This document shows positions 1-7,714 of a DNA stretch of 29,136 nucleotides, in pieces. The first letter of the stretch is position 1, and every line of letters begins with the position of its first letter. The notes beneath the pieces were generated by a model. That model made no database searches, was not told the DNA's origin, and was given only the letters and a program-made list of their open reading frames with translations. The DNA is taken from positions 1-29,136 of the forward strand of contig SKSL01000178.1 in assembly GCA_007123015.1 (NCBI GenBank). Reading direction: 5' to 3'. Position numbers and translations under genes: made by a program. This DNA comes from Natronohydrobacter sp. Its GTDB lineage: Bacteria; Pseudomonadota; Alphaproteobacteria; Rhodobacterales; Rhodobacteraceae.

Positions 1-151
1 CCAACCGTCTCCTCAACCATGCCAAGATGCGTGTCGTGCAACAGTGCGATACCATCAAACGGACAACTCGGGCCAAAATGCCCGGAGCTTTGCCCCTGTT
101 ACCTCCACTGACATTACGACAATGGCAACAAAGAAGAAACTTAGGAGTAAA
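1..151. other. Window edge, no gene recognised
   Basis: I find no convincing gene in this stretch. The open frames that cross it continue into the tRNA or into the antisense of the histidine kinase. An imperfect GC-rich inverted repeat (CTCGGGC with GCCCGGAG, about 67-87) lies about 65 nt beyond the 3' end of the tRNA and could help end its transcript, but it has no clear T-tract, so I do not call a terminator. Confidence 0.4.
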
Positions 152-228
152 TGGCGCGCCCGAAAGGATTCGAACCTCTGACCCCCAGATTCGTAGTCTG
201 GTGCTCTATCCAGCTGAGCTACGGGCGC
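152..228 (-). tRNA. tRNA-Arg (anticodon ACG)
   Basis: Read on the minus strand this folds as a complete 77-nt cloverleaf. The acceptor stem is GCGCCCG (222-228) with CGGGCGC (156-162), followed by discriminator G and an encoded CCA (152-154). The D-arm carries TAGCTCAG, the anticodon stem is CCAGA/TCTGG with loop CTACGAA, and the T-arm contains GTTCGAATC. The anticodon ACG is normally edited to ICG by TadA, so this tRNA would read the CGU, CGC and CGA arginine codons. The gene stands alone between the histidine kinase and the window edge and has its own promoter candidate just upstream. No integrase or attachment-site duplication is visible beside it. Confidence 0.97.
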
Positions 229-237
229 GTTGGGGGT

Positions 238-266
238 GGCATATCGCCCTGTGTCGGGCTTTGCAA
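238..266 (-). promoter_or_regulatory. Sigma-70-type promoter candidate for tRNA-Arg
   Basis: On the minus strand there is a -35 box TTGCAA (261-266), a 17-bp spacer, and a -10 box TATGCC (238-243). The -10 box ends 10 bp before the mature 5' end of the tRNA at 228, so transcription would begin within a few bases of the tRNA. The layout (CTTGC at -35, TATrsC at -10, spacing 17) closely resembles the internal promoter candidate upstream of rpmC at 25372-25400. Confidence 0.6.
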
Positions 267-312
267 GAGGGGTCGCGCAGGAAAGCGGCGTTGATTTCCA
301 GTTTCTGCACGC

Positions 313-1707
313 TCATGCTGCCGCCAGCCAAATCCGGAATTCGGTCCCCTCTGCATCGCTGCGGATCAGCTCCAGCCGCCCACCATGGCCGCGGATCAAC
401 TCTGCCGCGATCGCCAGCCCCAGCCCGATTCCGCCCTTGCGTGCACCGCCCTGAAAAGCCTCGAACAGATGCTCGCGCGCTCTCGGTGGCAGGCCCGGGC
501 CAGAATCCCCGATACGGATGGCGACCCCTTTCTGGCCCTCATACTCGGCAGGCTTGGACAGGATTTCGATCACGCCCGGCTGTTTCGTGGCCTCGATCGC
601 TTGCCGGGCATTGCGCACCAGATTGCTCAGCACGCGAAACAACTGCTCGCTATCTGCGCGCACCATCAGGGTCTTGGGGCTGTCGACCAGAAACGAAATC
701 TCTGCAGCTTCGCCGACAGCCAGCTTCTCGCTCTCGACCACATCCTCGATGATCGTGGCGACGCGCAGCGGCGCAAGTTTCGGCGGCGGCTCTTCGGCCT
801 TGCCGAAGGCGAGTGTCGATTCACATAAGTTTATCGCGCGCGAGAGCGACCCGACCAGCTTGGGGGCAGCGCGCTTGACGCGGGGATCGTCGCTCATTTC
901 CATCCGGTCGGCCAGCATCGAAGCGGTTGTCAGCATGTTGCGCAGATCGTGACTGATCCGCGCGACCGAGCCGCCAAGCTGGGCGAGCCGGTCTTTCTGC
1001 CGCAGCAAGCCCGTCAGATCATTCTGCATCTTGTTGAGCGCCTCTTCGGCTTCGCGCAGCTCGTGAATGCCCGAATTCGGCGTCAGGATGCGGCTCGCAT
1101 CCTGCGGGGCTTCAGCATAGTCCTTCATCGACCGGATCACGCGTTGCATCGGGCTGACCACTAGCAGCCGGATCGAGAAATAAAGCAGCATTGCCGTGAA
1201 ACCGGAAATCACCAGCGAGATCAGCAGGATCCGTCGGCCATAGTCCCACAGCTCTTCCTGCAGCCGGGACGTATCGAGCGTGATCTCGATCAACAGCCCC
1301 GCTTCGCGCACCGGATCCCCTATGACCCGGATGATGCGGGGCTCTGTCTGGCGCATCTCGCTCAGCGCATCGCGCATCAGCGCAAAGACACTCGCACCTC
1401 GCAGATCATAGGTCGCTGAAATCTGGCCCGGAATGGGCGAAGACAGCACCAGTTCGCGCGCCGCATCCCTGCGCAGCACCACATTGAACACGCCTGCATT
1501 TTCCAGCAATTCTCCGGCCAGTTCCCCTGCGATGGACCCGTCAGACGCCAGTAGCGCCAGCGAAGCGATCTGCGCGCGTTCCAGCCGTGCCAGCAGGTAG
1601 TCTTCACGATAGCGGGCGACGGACGGCACGAGAATCAACACCTCGGCCAACATCACGAAGATGATGACCAGCCAGAGAAACCGCGCTGAGAGACTGCTCG
1701 AGATCAT
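313..1707 (-). CDS. Orphan membrane sensor histidine kinase
   Basis: A 464-residue two-component sensor kinase. Transmembrane segments lie at about residues 10-29 and 159-183 and enclose a periplasmic sensor of about 130 residues. A HAMP-like linker follows (about 182-236). The dimerisation box reads RISHDLRN with phospho-acceptor His253. The HATPase domain shows an N box (SNLVRNARQAIE, about 361-372), a G1 box (DSGPGLP, 401-407) and a G2 box (GGIGLGLA, 425-432). The ATG is 22 bp downstream of the MerA-like oxidoreductase stop, so it is probably the last gene of that operon. No response regulator lies on either side, hence 'orphan'; the partner must be encoded elsewhere. The periplasmic ligand is unknown. 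The operon context suggests, without proof, a link to membrane or redox stress. Confidence 0.93.
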   Translation of the reverse strand: MISSSLSARFLWLVIIFVMLAEVLILVPSVARYREDYLLARLERAQIASLALLASDGSIAGELAGELLENAGVFNVVLRRDAARELVLSSPIPGQISATYDLRGASVFALMRDALSEMRQTEPRIIRVIGDPVREAGLLIEITLDTSRLQEELWDYGRRILLISLVISGFTAMLLYFSIRLLVVSPMQRVIRSMKDYAEAPQDASRILTPNSGIHELREAEEALNKMQNDLTGLLRQKDRLAQLGGSVARISHDLRNMLTTASMLADRMEMSDDPRVKRAAPKLVGSLSRAINLCESTLAFGKAEEPPPKLAPLRVATIIEDVVESEKLAVGEAAEISFLVDSPKTLMVRADSEQLFRVLSNLVRNARQAIEATKQPGVIEILSKPAEYEGQKGVAIRIGDSGPGLPPRAREHLFEAFQGGARKGGIGLGLAIAAELIRGHGGRLELIRSDAEGTEFRIWLAAA

Positions 1708-1729
1708 GCTCTACCCTAGCTTGCGCAGG

Positions 1730-3124
1730 TCAGGGCAGCCACTTCTGAACCAACCGAACCACGCGCTTCACATTCAAGTTATCAAAGAGCTTGGGGGAGA
1801 AATAGGCCCCGGCGGCACGTTTGCCGATTTCCGCCAATGTCGGATAGGGCAACACAGTTCCGGCAATGGCACTCAGCTTGAGATTATTCGCCATGGCAAC
1901 GGCATAGGGCGCGATCAACTCGCCCGCCTGTGCGCCGACGATGGTGACACCGACAGGACGACCACGCGCGGCAATCAGCGTCAGGAACCCGTCCGTGCGC
2001 CCCTCTGCCTGCGCGCGGTCGATCTGGTCGAAGCCGATGCGATGCACTTCGACGCCTGCGCCATATGTCTTGCGCGCATCCGTCTCGGACAGGCCGATCT
2101 GCGCCAGTTCCGGGTCTGTGTAGGTCACGCGCGGGATATGGTCATGGCGTGCCTTGGCAGGCAGGCTGAACAGCATGGACCGGATCACGACCCCGGCATG
2201 ATAGCCCGCCAGATGCGTGAATTGCCCCTGCCCTGCAGCATCGCCAATCGCGTGAACGCGCCGGTTGCTGCTGCGCAGTCGCGCATCGACCTTCACCCCG
2301 GCCCGGTCATACTGGATGCCTGCTTTTTCCAGTTCCAGCTTTTCCAGATTGGGCACCCGCCCGACAGCCACCAGCAGGTCCGTACCCGTGAAGATCGTGC
2401 CGCCCTTGACCTGCACTTCCACGGCACCCGGATGCCCGGCGACGCTTTCGACCTGCGCCCCCTCGATGATCTCGACCCCCTCGCGGCGCAGCCGGTCCAG
2501 AACCACAGCGGCCGCGTCCGGATTCTCTCGGCTCAGGGCGCTCGCCGCATCAATCACGGTCACGCGCGCCCCCAGACGCCGATGCGCCTGCGCCATTTCC
2601 ATCCCGATGGGGCCCGCCCCAAGAATCAACAAATGGCCAGGGCGGTCAGTCTGGTCGAACAAAGTCTCGTTGGTCATGTAGGACACATCCCCCAGCCCCG
2701 GAATGGGCGGAACAGCCGCGCGCGAGCCTGTGGCGATGACGAAACGGCGGGCGGTGATGGTCTGACCTTCGACTTCGACCTCGCGCGCCGAGGTAAAGCG
2801 CGCGAAGCCCTTGATGACCTGCACGCCGAGCCCTTCGAAACGCTCGACCGAATCATGAGGTTCAATCGCAGCGATAGTGGCTTTCACATGGGCCATGGCA
2901 GCCTTGAAATCGTCTTTCGACGGCTCTGCGCCCCGCGCGACCACTTTTTTCGCCTGCGCCAGCAGCGCTTTCGAGGGCACACAGCCATAGTTCAGACAGT
3001 CCCCGCCCATCTTGTGGCCTTCGATCAGCACAACGCGCGCGCCCATCTGCACTGCACCAGCCGCCACAGAGAGCCCGCCAGAGCCGCCCCCGATCACACA
3101 GATATCGGTCTTGATCCGGCTCAT
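1730..3124 (-). CDS. MerA-like FAD-dependent pyridine nucleotide-disulfide oxidoreductase
   Basis: A 464-residue class-I disulfide oxidoreductase, the family of lipoamide dehydrogenase, glutathione reductase and mercuric reductase. The FAD-binding motif GGGSGG is at 12-17, the redox-active pair is C43/C48 in CLNYGCVPSK, and a second dinucleotide fold LILGAGPIGMEMA begins near 166. The catalytic His of lipoamide dehydrogenase (HPTLxE) is Tyr here (YPTLAE, Tyr427/Glu432), as in mercuric reductase. Unlike true MerA, there is no N-terminal heavy-metal-binding domain and no C-terminal vicinal cysteine pair; the only other cysteine is C9. It is usually annotated as mercuric reductase or dihydrolipoyl dehydrogenase by similarity, but no merR, merT or merP is nearby, so the substrate should be treated as unknown. 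It overlaps the upstream VTT-domain gene by 4 bp, implying translational coupling. Confidence 0.93.
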   Translation of the reverse strand: MSRIKTDICVIGGGSGGLSVAAGAVQMGARVVLIEGHKMGGDCLNYGCVPSKALLAQAKKVVARGAEPSKDDFKAAMAHVKATIAAIEPHDSVERFEGLGVQVIKGFARFTSAREVEVEGQTITARRFVIATGSRAAVPPIPGLGDVSYMTNETLFDQTDRPGHLLILGAGPIGMEMAQAHRRLGARVTVIDAASALSRENPDAAAVVLDRLRREGVEIIEGAQVESVAGHPGAVEVQVKGGTIFTGTDLLVAVGRVPNLEKLELEKAGIQYDRAGVKVDARLRSSNRRVHAIGDAAGQGQFTHLAGYHAGVVIRSMLFSLPAKARHDHIPRVTYTDPELAQIGLSETDARKTYGAGVEVHRIGFDQIDRAQAEGRTDGFLTLIAARGRPVGVTIVGAQAGELIAPYAVAMANNLKLSAIAGTVLPYPTLAEIGKRAAGAYFSPKLFDNLNVKRVVRLVQKWLP

Positions 3125-3858
3125 GGCTGGCCCTCCTTGCGGCGCATCTGTTTCACGATCATGGGCAAGAGCGACAGCGCCGCCAGTCCCAGCAGCGGGC
3201 CGATGATATGCGGCTCGAAGATGATTCCCAGATCAGGGGTCTCATCGCGGGCAAAGACCTCGCCCAGCCCCGCGCCGACCCATGTGTAGATCACACCGCC
3301 CGGCATGATCCCGAAAAACGTGGTCGCAGCAAAGACGGGCAGGCGCACACCGATCAGGGCCGGGATCACATTCATCACGAAAAACGGCAGCACCGGCACC
3401 AGACGTAGCGAAAACAGGACGGACGTTTCATTGGCGCGGATCGCGTCGGAAATCTGCTTGATGCGCCCGTCGCTGGCATCGATCTTTGCGGATATGGCGC
3501 GCCCGAACCCGGCCCGCACAGCCAGAAAGATCGCGACCGCCCCGATGGTCGCGGCTGTGATGTTGAAAAGCGCGCCCGGAAACACGCCGAACAGGAAACC
3601 GCCAGTCAGCGTGGCGGCTGTCGCACCGGGCAGCGAGAAGGCGACAATCGCGATATAGGCCGCGATGAAGGCCAGCGCAGTCAGCAGATATTGCGAATCG
3701 CGAAAGGCGATCAGCGCGGCGCGATTGTCGCGCAGGGCCTCGAATGACAGAAAATCGCGCAGCATGATCGCGCCGAGGATTGCGAGGCAGGCGATAATCA
3801 GGACTGGCAGGCGCTGCCGCCATCGGGATGCCCCGGCTGTTGAGTTGTGATGCGCCAC
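3121..3858 (-). CDS. TVP38/TMEM64 (VTT-domain, DedA superfamily) membrane protein
   Basis: A 245-residue inner-membrane protein with about five or six hydrophobic segments (near 17-33, 58-76, 83-115, 146-167, 175-200 and 210-233). Signature VTT motifs are FSLPGATAATLTGGFLFG (74-91), LRLVPVLPFFVMN (151-163) and GIMPGGVIYTW (183-193). Members of this superfamily act as lipid scramblases or proton-coupled membrane-homeostasis proteins; the substrate of this one is not known. The start codon is GTG at 3858, chosen because GGAGG lies 6 nt before it. It is the first gene of the operon with the MerA-like flavoprotein and the kinase; the flavoprotein ATG overlaps its stop by 4 bp. VTT proteins next to MerA/Lpd-like flavoproteins occur in other bacteria, which suggests a shared pathway. 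Confidence 0.92.
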   Translation of the reverse strand: MAHHNSTAGASRWRQRLPVLIIACLAILGAIMLRDFLSFEALRDNRAALIAFRDSQYLLTALAFIAAYIAIVAFSLPGATAATLTGGFLFGVFPGALFNITAATIGAVAIFLAVRAGFGRAISAKIDASDGRIKQISDAIRANETSVLFSLRLVPVLPFFVMNVIPALIGVRLPVFAATTFFGIMPGGVIYTWVGAGLGEVFARDETPDLGIIFEPHIIGPLLGLAALSLLPMIVKQMRRKEGQP

Positions 3859-4000
3859 GCGATCCTCCGCTTTTTGCTGTACATGAGGCGTTACGGGCCG
3901 AATGGCCAGTTGTTTCCACTATGTCACGGCGATCACATGGGGTTGATCAGCTTGCCGCAGTCCCGACCACGCGCAGCCCCCCAATCGCGGGAATTGCGAA

Positions 4001-4029
4001 TTGACTTACACGCCAATGGCAGGTAAGCG
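4001..4029 (+). promoter_or_regulatory. Promoter candidate for the rpmH-rnpA operon
   Basis: TTGACT (4001-4006), a 17-bp spacer and TAAGCG (4024-4029) lie about 70 bp before the rpmH start. The -35 box is good and the -10 box is weak. The candidate sits in the 242-bp divergent spacer (3859-4100) between the VTT-domain operon and rpmH, which must hold promoters for both directions. I could not identify a convincing minus-strand promoter there, nor any DnaA-box cluster that would mark an origin. Confidence 0.45.
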
Positions 4030-4100
4030 GCGGGCTTGAAATGACAAGGCGGCCAAGACCAGCATGGATCATGCGCGCCTGAATGCAAGGAAACAGAGCG

Positions 4101-4235
4101 ATGAAACGCACTTATCAACCCAGCAACCTGGTCCGCAAGCGCCGCCACGGGTTCCGTGCGCGCATGGCCACCAAGGCGGGCCGCAAAATCCTGAACGCAC
4201 GTCGTCGTATCGGCCGCAAGAACCTGTCGGCTTGA
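4101..4235 (+). CDS. rpmH: 50S ribosomal protein L34
   Basis: A 44-residue highly basic protein beginning MKRTYQPSNLVRKRRHGF and ending GRKNLSA, the full length and near-invariant sequence of bacterial L34, a late-assembling protein of the large subunit. It starts the conserved rpmH-rnpA-yidD cluster. The stop TGA at 4233-4235 is 38 bp before the preferred rnpA start, so the two are almost certainly cotranscribed. In many bacteria this cluster lies near dnaA and the origin; neither dnaA nor an origin is visible here. Confidence 0.98.
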   Translation: MKRTYQPSNLVRKRRHGFRARMATKAGRKILNARRRIGRKNLSA

Positions 4236-4273
4236 ATGCGATGGCCTGCAGGCGCAGGCCAGAGGGAAGCGAA

Positions 4274-4696
4274 ATGGCACCGCCGGGGGCAAATGTGGCA
4301 AGGCAGATCGCTGCGGCCACCACGGCCCCGGCGGTTTGTGTATGTCAGATGCCTGCAACGCTCAAAAATCGCCGCGATTTCCTTCGCGTGGCGAAAGCCC
4401 GTCGCGTGCCCTGCCCGGCTTTCCTGTTGCAGGCCCGGAAGCGATCCGAGGACGAGGGTGTCGACGGCGCCAGGATTGGCTATACCTGCACCAAGAAACT
4501 CGGCAATGCGGTCACACGCAACCACGCAAAGCGCCGGATGCGCGCCATGGCGCGCACAGTGCTGCCTGCGCATGCGCAAGATGGCTGGGATTATGTTCTG
4601 ATCGGGCGACCTGGTGCGACGGTAAGCCATGACTTCGCCGCCCTGTGCGCGGACCTTGAGCGCGCGCTTCGCAAGCTGCATGGGGGTGCGCCATGA
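4274..4696 (+). CDS. rnpA: Ribonuclease P protein component
   Basis: The protein subunit of RNase P, which with the rnpB RNA removes 5' leaders from pre-tRNAs. The family core runs from LKNRRDFLRVAKARR through IGYTCTKKLGNAVTRN to the RNR-like signature HAKRRMRAM, where the family consensus R-N-R-x-K-R-R reads R-N-H-A-K-R-R. I chose the ATG at 4274 (140 residues) because AGAGGGAAG lies just before it and because rhodobacteral RnpA proteins commonly carry such an N-terminal extension beginning M-x-P-P. The alternative ATG at 4349 gives a 115-residue protein starting MPATLKNRR, close to the usual length elsewhere. The stop overlaps the yidD start by 4 bp (ATGA). Confidence 0.93.
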   Translation: MAPPGANVARQIAAATTAPAVCVCQMPATLKNRRDFLRVAKARRVPCPAFLLQARKRSEDEGVDGARIGYTCTKKLGNAVTRNHAKRRMRAMARTVLPAHAQDGWDYVLIGRPGATVSHDFAALCADLERALRKLHGGAP

Positions 4697-4968
4697 AACC
4701 CGCTGCATGGCTTCTTGCGTTGCCTGTGCGGTTCTACCGGATCGTGTTCAGCCCATGGGTGGGGTTCAACTGCCGTTACCAGCCCACCTGCTCGGCCTAT
4801 GCACTGGACGCGCTCGAACGGCATGGCGCGATCAAGGGCGGCTGGCTGGCCTTGCGCCGCATCGGACGCTGTCACCCCTGGGGCCAGTCGGGCTATGATC
4901 CGGTTCCGGGCGCCGACCCCGCCCATGATGCTCAATGCTGCAAGAAAGGCGTGCCCGATGCTCGATGA
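4693..4968 (+). CDS. yidD: Membrane protein insertion efficiency factor YidD
   Basis: A 91-residue protein with an N-terminal amphipathic helix (WLLALPVRFYRIVFSPW) and the family signature NCRYQPTCSAYALDALERHG followed by GRCHPWG. YidD is a small membrane-associated protein that assists YidC-dependent insertion of inner-membrane proteins; three conserved Cys residues (in NCRYQPTCSAY and GRCHPWG) are present. It is coupled to rnpA by a 4-bp overlap, and its last 11 bp overlap the start of ttcA. yidC lies one gene further on, as expected for this conserved cluster. Confidence 0.96.
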   Translation: MKPAAWLLALPVRFYRIVFSPWVGFNCRYQPTCSAYALDALERHGAIKGGWLALRRIGRCHPWGQSGYDPVPGADPAHDAQCCKKGVPDAR

Positions 4969-5824
4969 TACCGATCTTCCGCTGATCTTGCAAAACGCCC
5001 CCGACACAACCGAGTTCCGCAAACTGCGCAAGCGCATCATCCGCGAAACTCGCGCGGTGATCGACCAATATGGCATGGTCGAACCCGGCACGCGCTGGCT
5101 TGTGTGCCTGTCGGGCGGCAAGGACAGCTACACTCTGCTCGCTGCACTGGTCGAGTTGAAATGGCGCGGGCTTTTGCCAGTCGATTTGCTGGCCTGTAAT
5201 CTCGATCAGGGGCAGCCCGGCTTTCCGGCGACTGTGCTGCCCGAATTCCTGACCCACATGCAGATCCCTCACCGGATCGAATATCAGGACACCTATTCCG
5301 TGGTGATGGACAAGGTTCCGCAGGGCCGGACCTATTGCGCGCTCTGTTCGCGGCTACGGCGCGGCAACCTGTACCGCATCGCGCGCGAGGAAGGTTGCAG
5401 CGCTGTCGTGCTGGGCCATCATCGTGATGATCTGCTGGAGACCTTTTTCATGAACCTGTTTCATGGCGGGCGTTTGGCAACGATGCCGCCAAAGCTGGTC
5501 AATGAAGAGGGTGATCTTTTCGTCTATCGCCCGCTCGCTTTCGTGGCCGAGGAAGATTGTGACCGCTTCGCCCGCGATATGAAATATCCGATCATCCCTT
5601 GCGATCTGTGCGGCTCGCAGGATGGGTTACAGCGGATGCAGGTCAAGGCGCTGCTGAATGACTGGGAAAAGCGCAGCCCCGGTCGGCGCAATGTCATGTT
5701 CCGGGCACTGATGAATGTCCGGCCTTCGCATCTGCCAGACCCGGCACTGTTCGACTTTCTGGGGCTGAGCACAAGCCAGCCAGCTGGCGACCCTGAAACA
5801 GCCCCTGTTCTAGAGCAGAAGTGA
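4958..5824 (+). CDS. ttcA: tRNA 2-thiocytidine(32) synthetase TtcA
   Basis: A 288-residue PP-loop ATPase that thiolates cytidine 32 in tRNA using an iron-sulfur cluster. The ATP-binding PP-loop SGGKDS is at 52-57. The two cluster-ligating CxxC pairs are C127/C130 (CALC) and C215/C218 (CDLC), and the signature GHHRDDLLET is near 153-162. The start ATG at 4958 follows a GAAAGG ribosome binding site and gives the usual N-terminus; the frame is open further upstream only because it runs through yidD. Its insertion between yidD and yidC couples tRNA modification to the RNase P/YidC cluster. One of the family's known substrate classes is the arginine ICG tRNA, which is the type of the tRNA gene at 152-228. 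Confidence 0.95.
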   Translation: MLDDTDLPLILQNAPDTTEFRKLRKRIIRETRAVIDQYGMVEPGTRWLVCLSGGKDSYTLLAALVELKWRGLLPVDLLACNLDQGQPGFPATVLPEFLTHMQIPHRIEYQDTYSVVMDKVPQGRTYCALCSRLRRGNLYRIAREEGCSAVVLGHHRDDLLETFFMNLFHGGRLATMPPKLVNEEGDLFVYRPLAFVAEEDCDRFARDMKYPIIPCDLCGSQDGLQRMQVKALLNDWEKRSPGRRNVMFRALMNVRPSHLPDPALFDFLGLSTSQPAGDPETAPVLEQK

Positions 5825-5937
5825 CCCTCTGCGCCCCGGACTTCGGGGAAAACTGCTTGACCTTTGGGCGGGGCTTTAGTTGAACCGGGCCCGACACCTG
5901 ATTGGCCCCAGCCCCAGCGACAGGATACCTCTGATCC

Positions 5938-7710
5938 ATGGAAGAACAGAACCGCAATCTGCTATTGGCCTTCGGCCTGAGCCTGATGGTCCTCGTGGTC
6001 TGGATGTGGATGTTCCCACCGCCAGAGCCGGTTCAGCAAGAGGCCACTGACGTCGCGGAACTGCCCCTTGCAACAGGTGGCGAGGCGCAGACCATGGCCG
6101 AGGCCGAGCAGATCGAGGTTGAAGAAGAACTGCCGCGGGTGGCCATCCAGACTTCGCGCGTCTCTGGCACGATCAATTTGCGCGGTGGCCGGATTGATGA
6201 GTTGGTTCTGCTGGACTACCGCGAAACGACTGAACCCGGTGCGCCCAATGTGCAGCTTCTGAACCCGGAAGGTTCGCAAAACGCGTTTTACGCGCAGCAT
6301 GGCTGGCGACCGGGACGAGAGATGAGCTGGGATGATGTGCCGGGCGCCACAACACCTTGGGAACTGGTCGAAGGCAGCACTCTTGGCGTGGGTCAGCCCA
6401 TCACGCTGGCCTGGACCAATGACATCGGCCTGCGCTTCACCAAGCGCTTCGTGATCGATGACAATTTCATGTTCACTGTCACGCAAGGCGTCGAGAACCT
6501 GGGCGATACCACTGCGCGCATGGCCCCGTTCGGCATGATCGCGCGGCATGGCATGCCCGATGATCTGGAAAACTTCTTCATCAGCCATGAAGGCTTCATC
6601 AAGGTTGCTGATGGACGCCTGTCAGAAGACAGCTATCGCAATGTCCGCGACTTCCGCGTGCATGAGCGTGAAAACACCAATGCCAATGTCGTCGAGGTCA
6701 ATGAAGACGGCTGGTTGGCCATAGCGGACAAATACTGGATGGCCGGTATTGTCCCGATGCCAGGACAGCAATTCTCGGCCGTGCAACGCTATATTCCGGC
6801 ACGCGATGTCTATCAGGCCCGCGCTGATCTGCCGACGCTGGTTGTGGGTCCGGGCGAGCGTGATCAGGTCGAAACCATGGTTTTTGCCGGGGCCAAGGAA
6901 TGGTCAGTGCTGCGCGCCTATGAGCGCGATATAGGGATCGAGCGCTTCATCGACGCGATTGACTGGGGCTGGTTCTTCTTCCTGACCAAGCCCATCTTCG
7001 CGACCCTCTATTTCATCGAAGGCATCATCGGCAACATGGGCTGGTCGATCATCACACTGACGCTGCTGATCAAGGCCATTCTGCTGCCGCTGGCCTGGAA
7101 GAGCTATGTCAGCATGGCCAAGATGAAAGAACTGCAACCCGAGATGCTGGCCATCAAGGAGCGCGCGGGCGACGACAAGCAGAAGCTTCAGCAGGAGATG
7201 ATGAAGCTTTACAAGGAAAAGAAGGTCAATCCGGCTGCGGGCTGTTTGCCGATACTGTTGCAGATACCGATCTTCTTCTCGCTCTACAAGGTGATTTTCG
7301 TCACCATCGACCTGCGCCATGCGCCGTGGTTCGGGGTGTTCAATGACCTGTCGGCCCCGGATCCGACTTCAATCATGAACCTGTTCGGGCTGCTGCCCTG
7401 GGCCGCGCCGCACCCTGACAGCCTGCTCTCGCTGATCTTCATCGGGATTCTGCCGATCTGTCTGGGCGTGTCGATGTGGCTGCAAATGAAGCTGAACCCG
7501 ACACCCACAGAACCGATCCAGCAAGCGGTCATGACCTGGATGCCGTGGATTTTCATGTTCATGCTGGGCTGGTTTGCCTCGGGTCTGGTGCTGTACTGGA
7601 TTGCAAACAACGTGATCACCTTTGCGCAGCAATATTCGATCATGGCGATGAACGGATCACGGCCGGACTTGCTGGGCAATATCGGCGTCAAGAAAAAGAA
7701 GAAGACCTGA
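5938..7710 (+). CDS. yidC: Membrane protein insertase YidC/Oxa1
   Basis: A 590-residue inner-membrane insertase. An N-terminal signal-anchor is at about 7-26. A large periplasmic beta domain covers about 60-340. The conserved Oxa1 core follows, with helices near 350-385, 435-460, 490-520 and 535-570, and a lysine-rich tail ending KKKKKT. The cytoplasmic helical hairpin reads SMAKMKELQPEM through YKEKKVNPAAGCLP. The residue matching the Escherichia coli groove arginine (R366) is Lys379 here (LLIKAILLPL), which I believe is usual in alphaproteobacteria. It stands 113 bp after ttcA, the largest gap in this plus-strand run, so a separate promoter is possible but I saw only a weak candidate. A GC hairpin (CCCCG/CGGGG, 5834-5848) lies in the gap. 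Confidence 0.97.
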   Translation: MEEQNRNLLLAFGLSLMVLVVWMWMFPPPEPVQQEATDVAELPLATGGEAQTMAEAEQIEVEEELPRVAIQTSRVSGTINLRGGRIDELVLLDYRETTEPGAPNVQLLNPEGSQNAFYAQHGWRPGREMSWDDVPGATTPWELVEGSTLGVGQPITLAWTNDIGLRFTKRFVIDDNFMFTVTQGVENLGDTTARMAPFGMIARHGMPDDLENFFISHEGFIKVADGRLSEDSYRNVRDFRVHERENTNANVVEVNEDGWLAIADKYWMAGIVPMPGQQFSAVQRYIPARDVYQARADLPTLVVGPGERDQVETMVFAGAKEWSVLRAYERDIGIERFIDAIDWGWFFFLTKPIFATLYFIEGIIGNMGWSIITLTLLIKAILLPLAWKSYVSMAKMKELQPEMLAIKERAGDDKQKLQQEMMKLYKEKKVNPAAGCLPILLQIPIFFSLYKVIFVTIDLRHAPWFGVFNDLSAPDPTSIMNLFGLLPWAAPHPDSLLSLIFIGILPICLGVSMWLQMKLNPTPTEPIQQAVMTWMPWIFMFMLGWFASGLVLYWIANNVITFAQQYSIMAMNGSRPDLLGNIGVKKKKKT

Positions 7711-7714
7711 TCGC

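Noticed and set aside
152..228. tRNA-Arg as an integration site for a mobile element
   Set aside because: No integrase, no duplicated tRNA 3' end and no foreign-looking genes are visible beside it.
27..752. Plus-strand open frame of 241 codons
   Set aside because: It reads through the tRNA-Arg gene, giving the familiar false peptide RTSDPQIRSLVLYPAELRA, and then runs antisense to the histidine kinase.
1661..3289. Plus-strand open frame of 542 codons
   Set aside because: It is the antisense shadow of the MerA-like oxidoreductase in high-GC DNA; the composition is Arg/His/Pro-rich without any family motif.
1730..3858. Mercury resistance operon
   Set aside because: No merR, merT, merP or metal-binding domain is present, and the VTT protein is not a mercury transporter family.
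5857..5885. Promoter for yidC starting at TTGACC (5857-5862)
   Set aside because: No acceptable -10 box at 16-18 bp spacing; only the -35 box is convincing.
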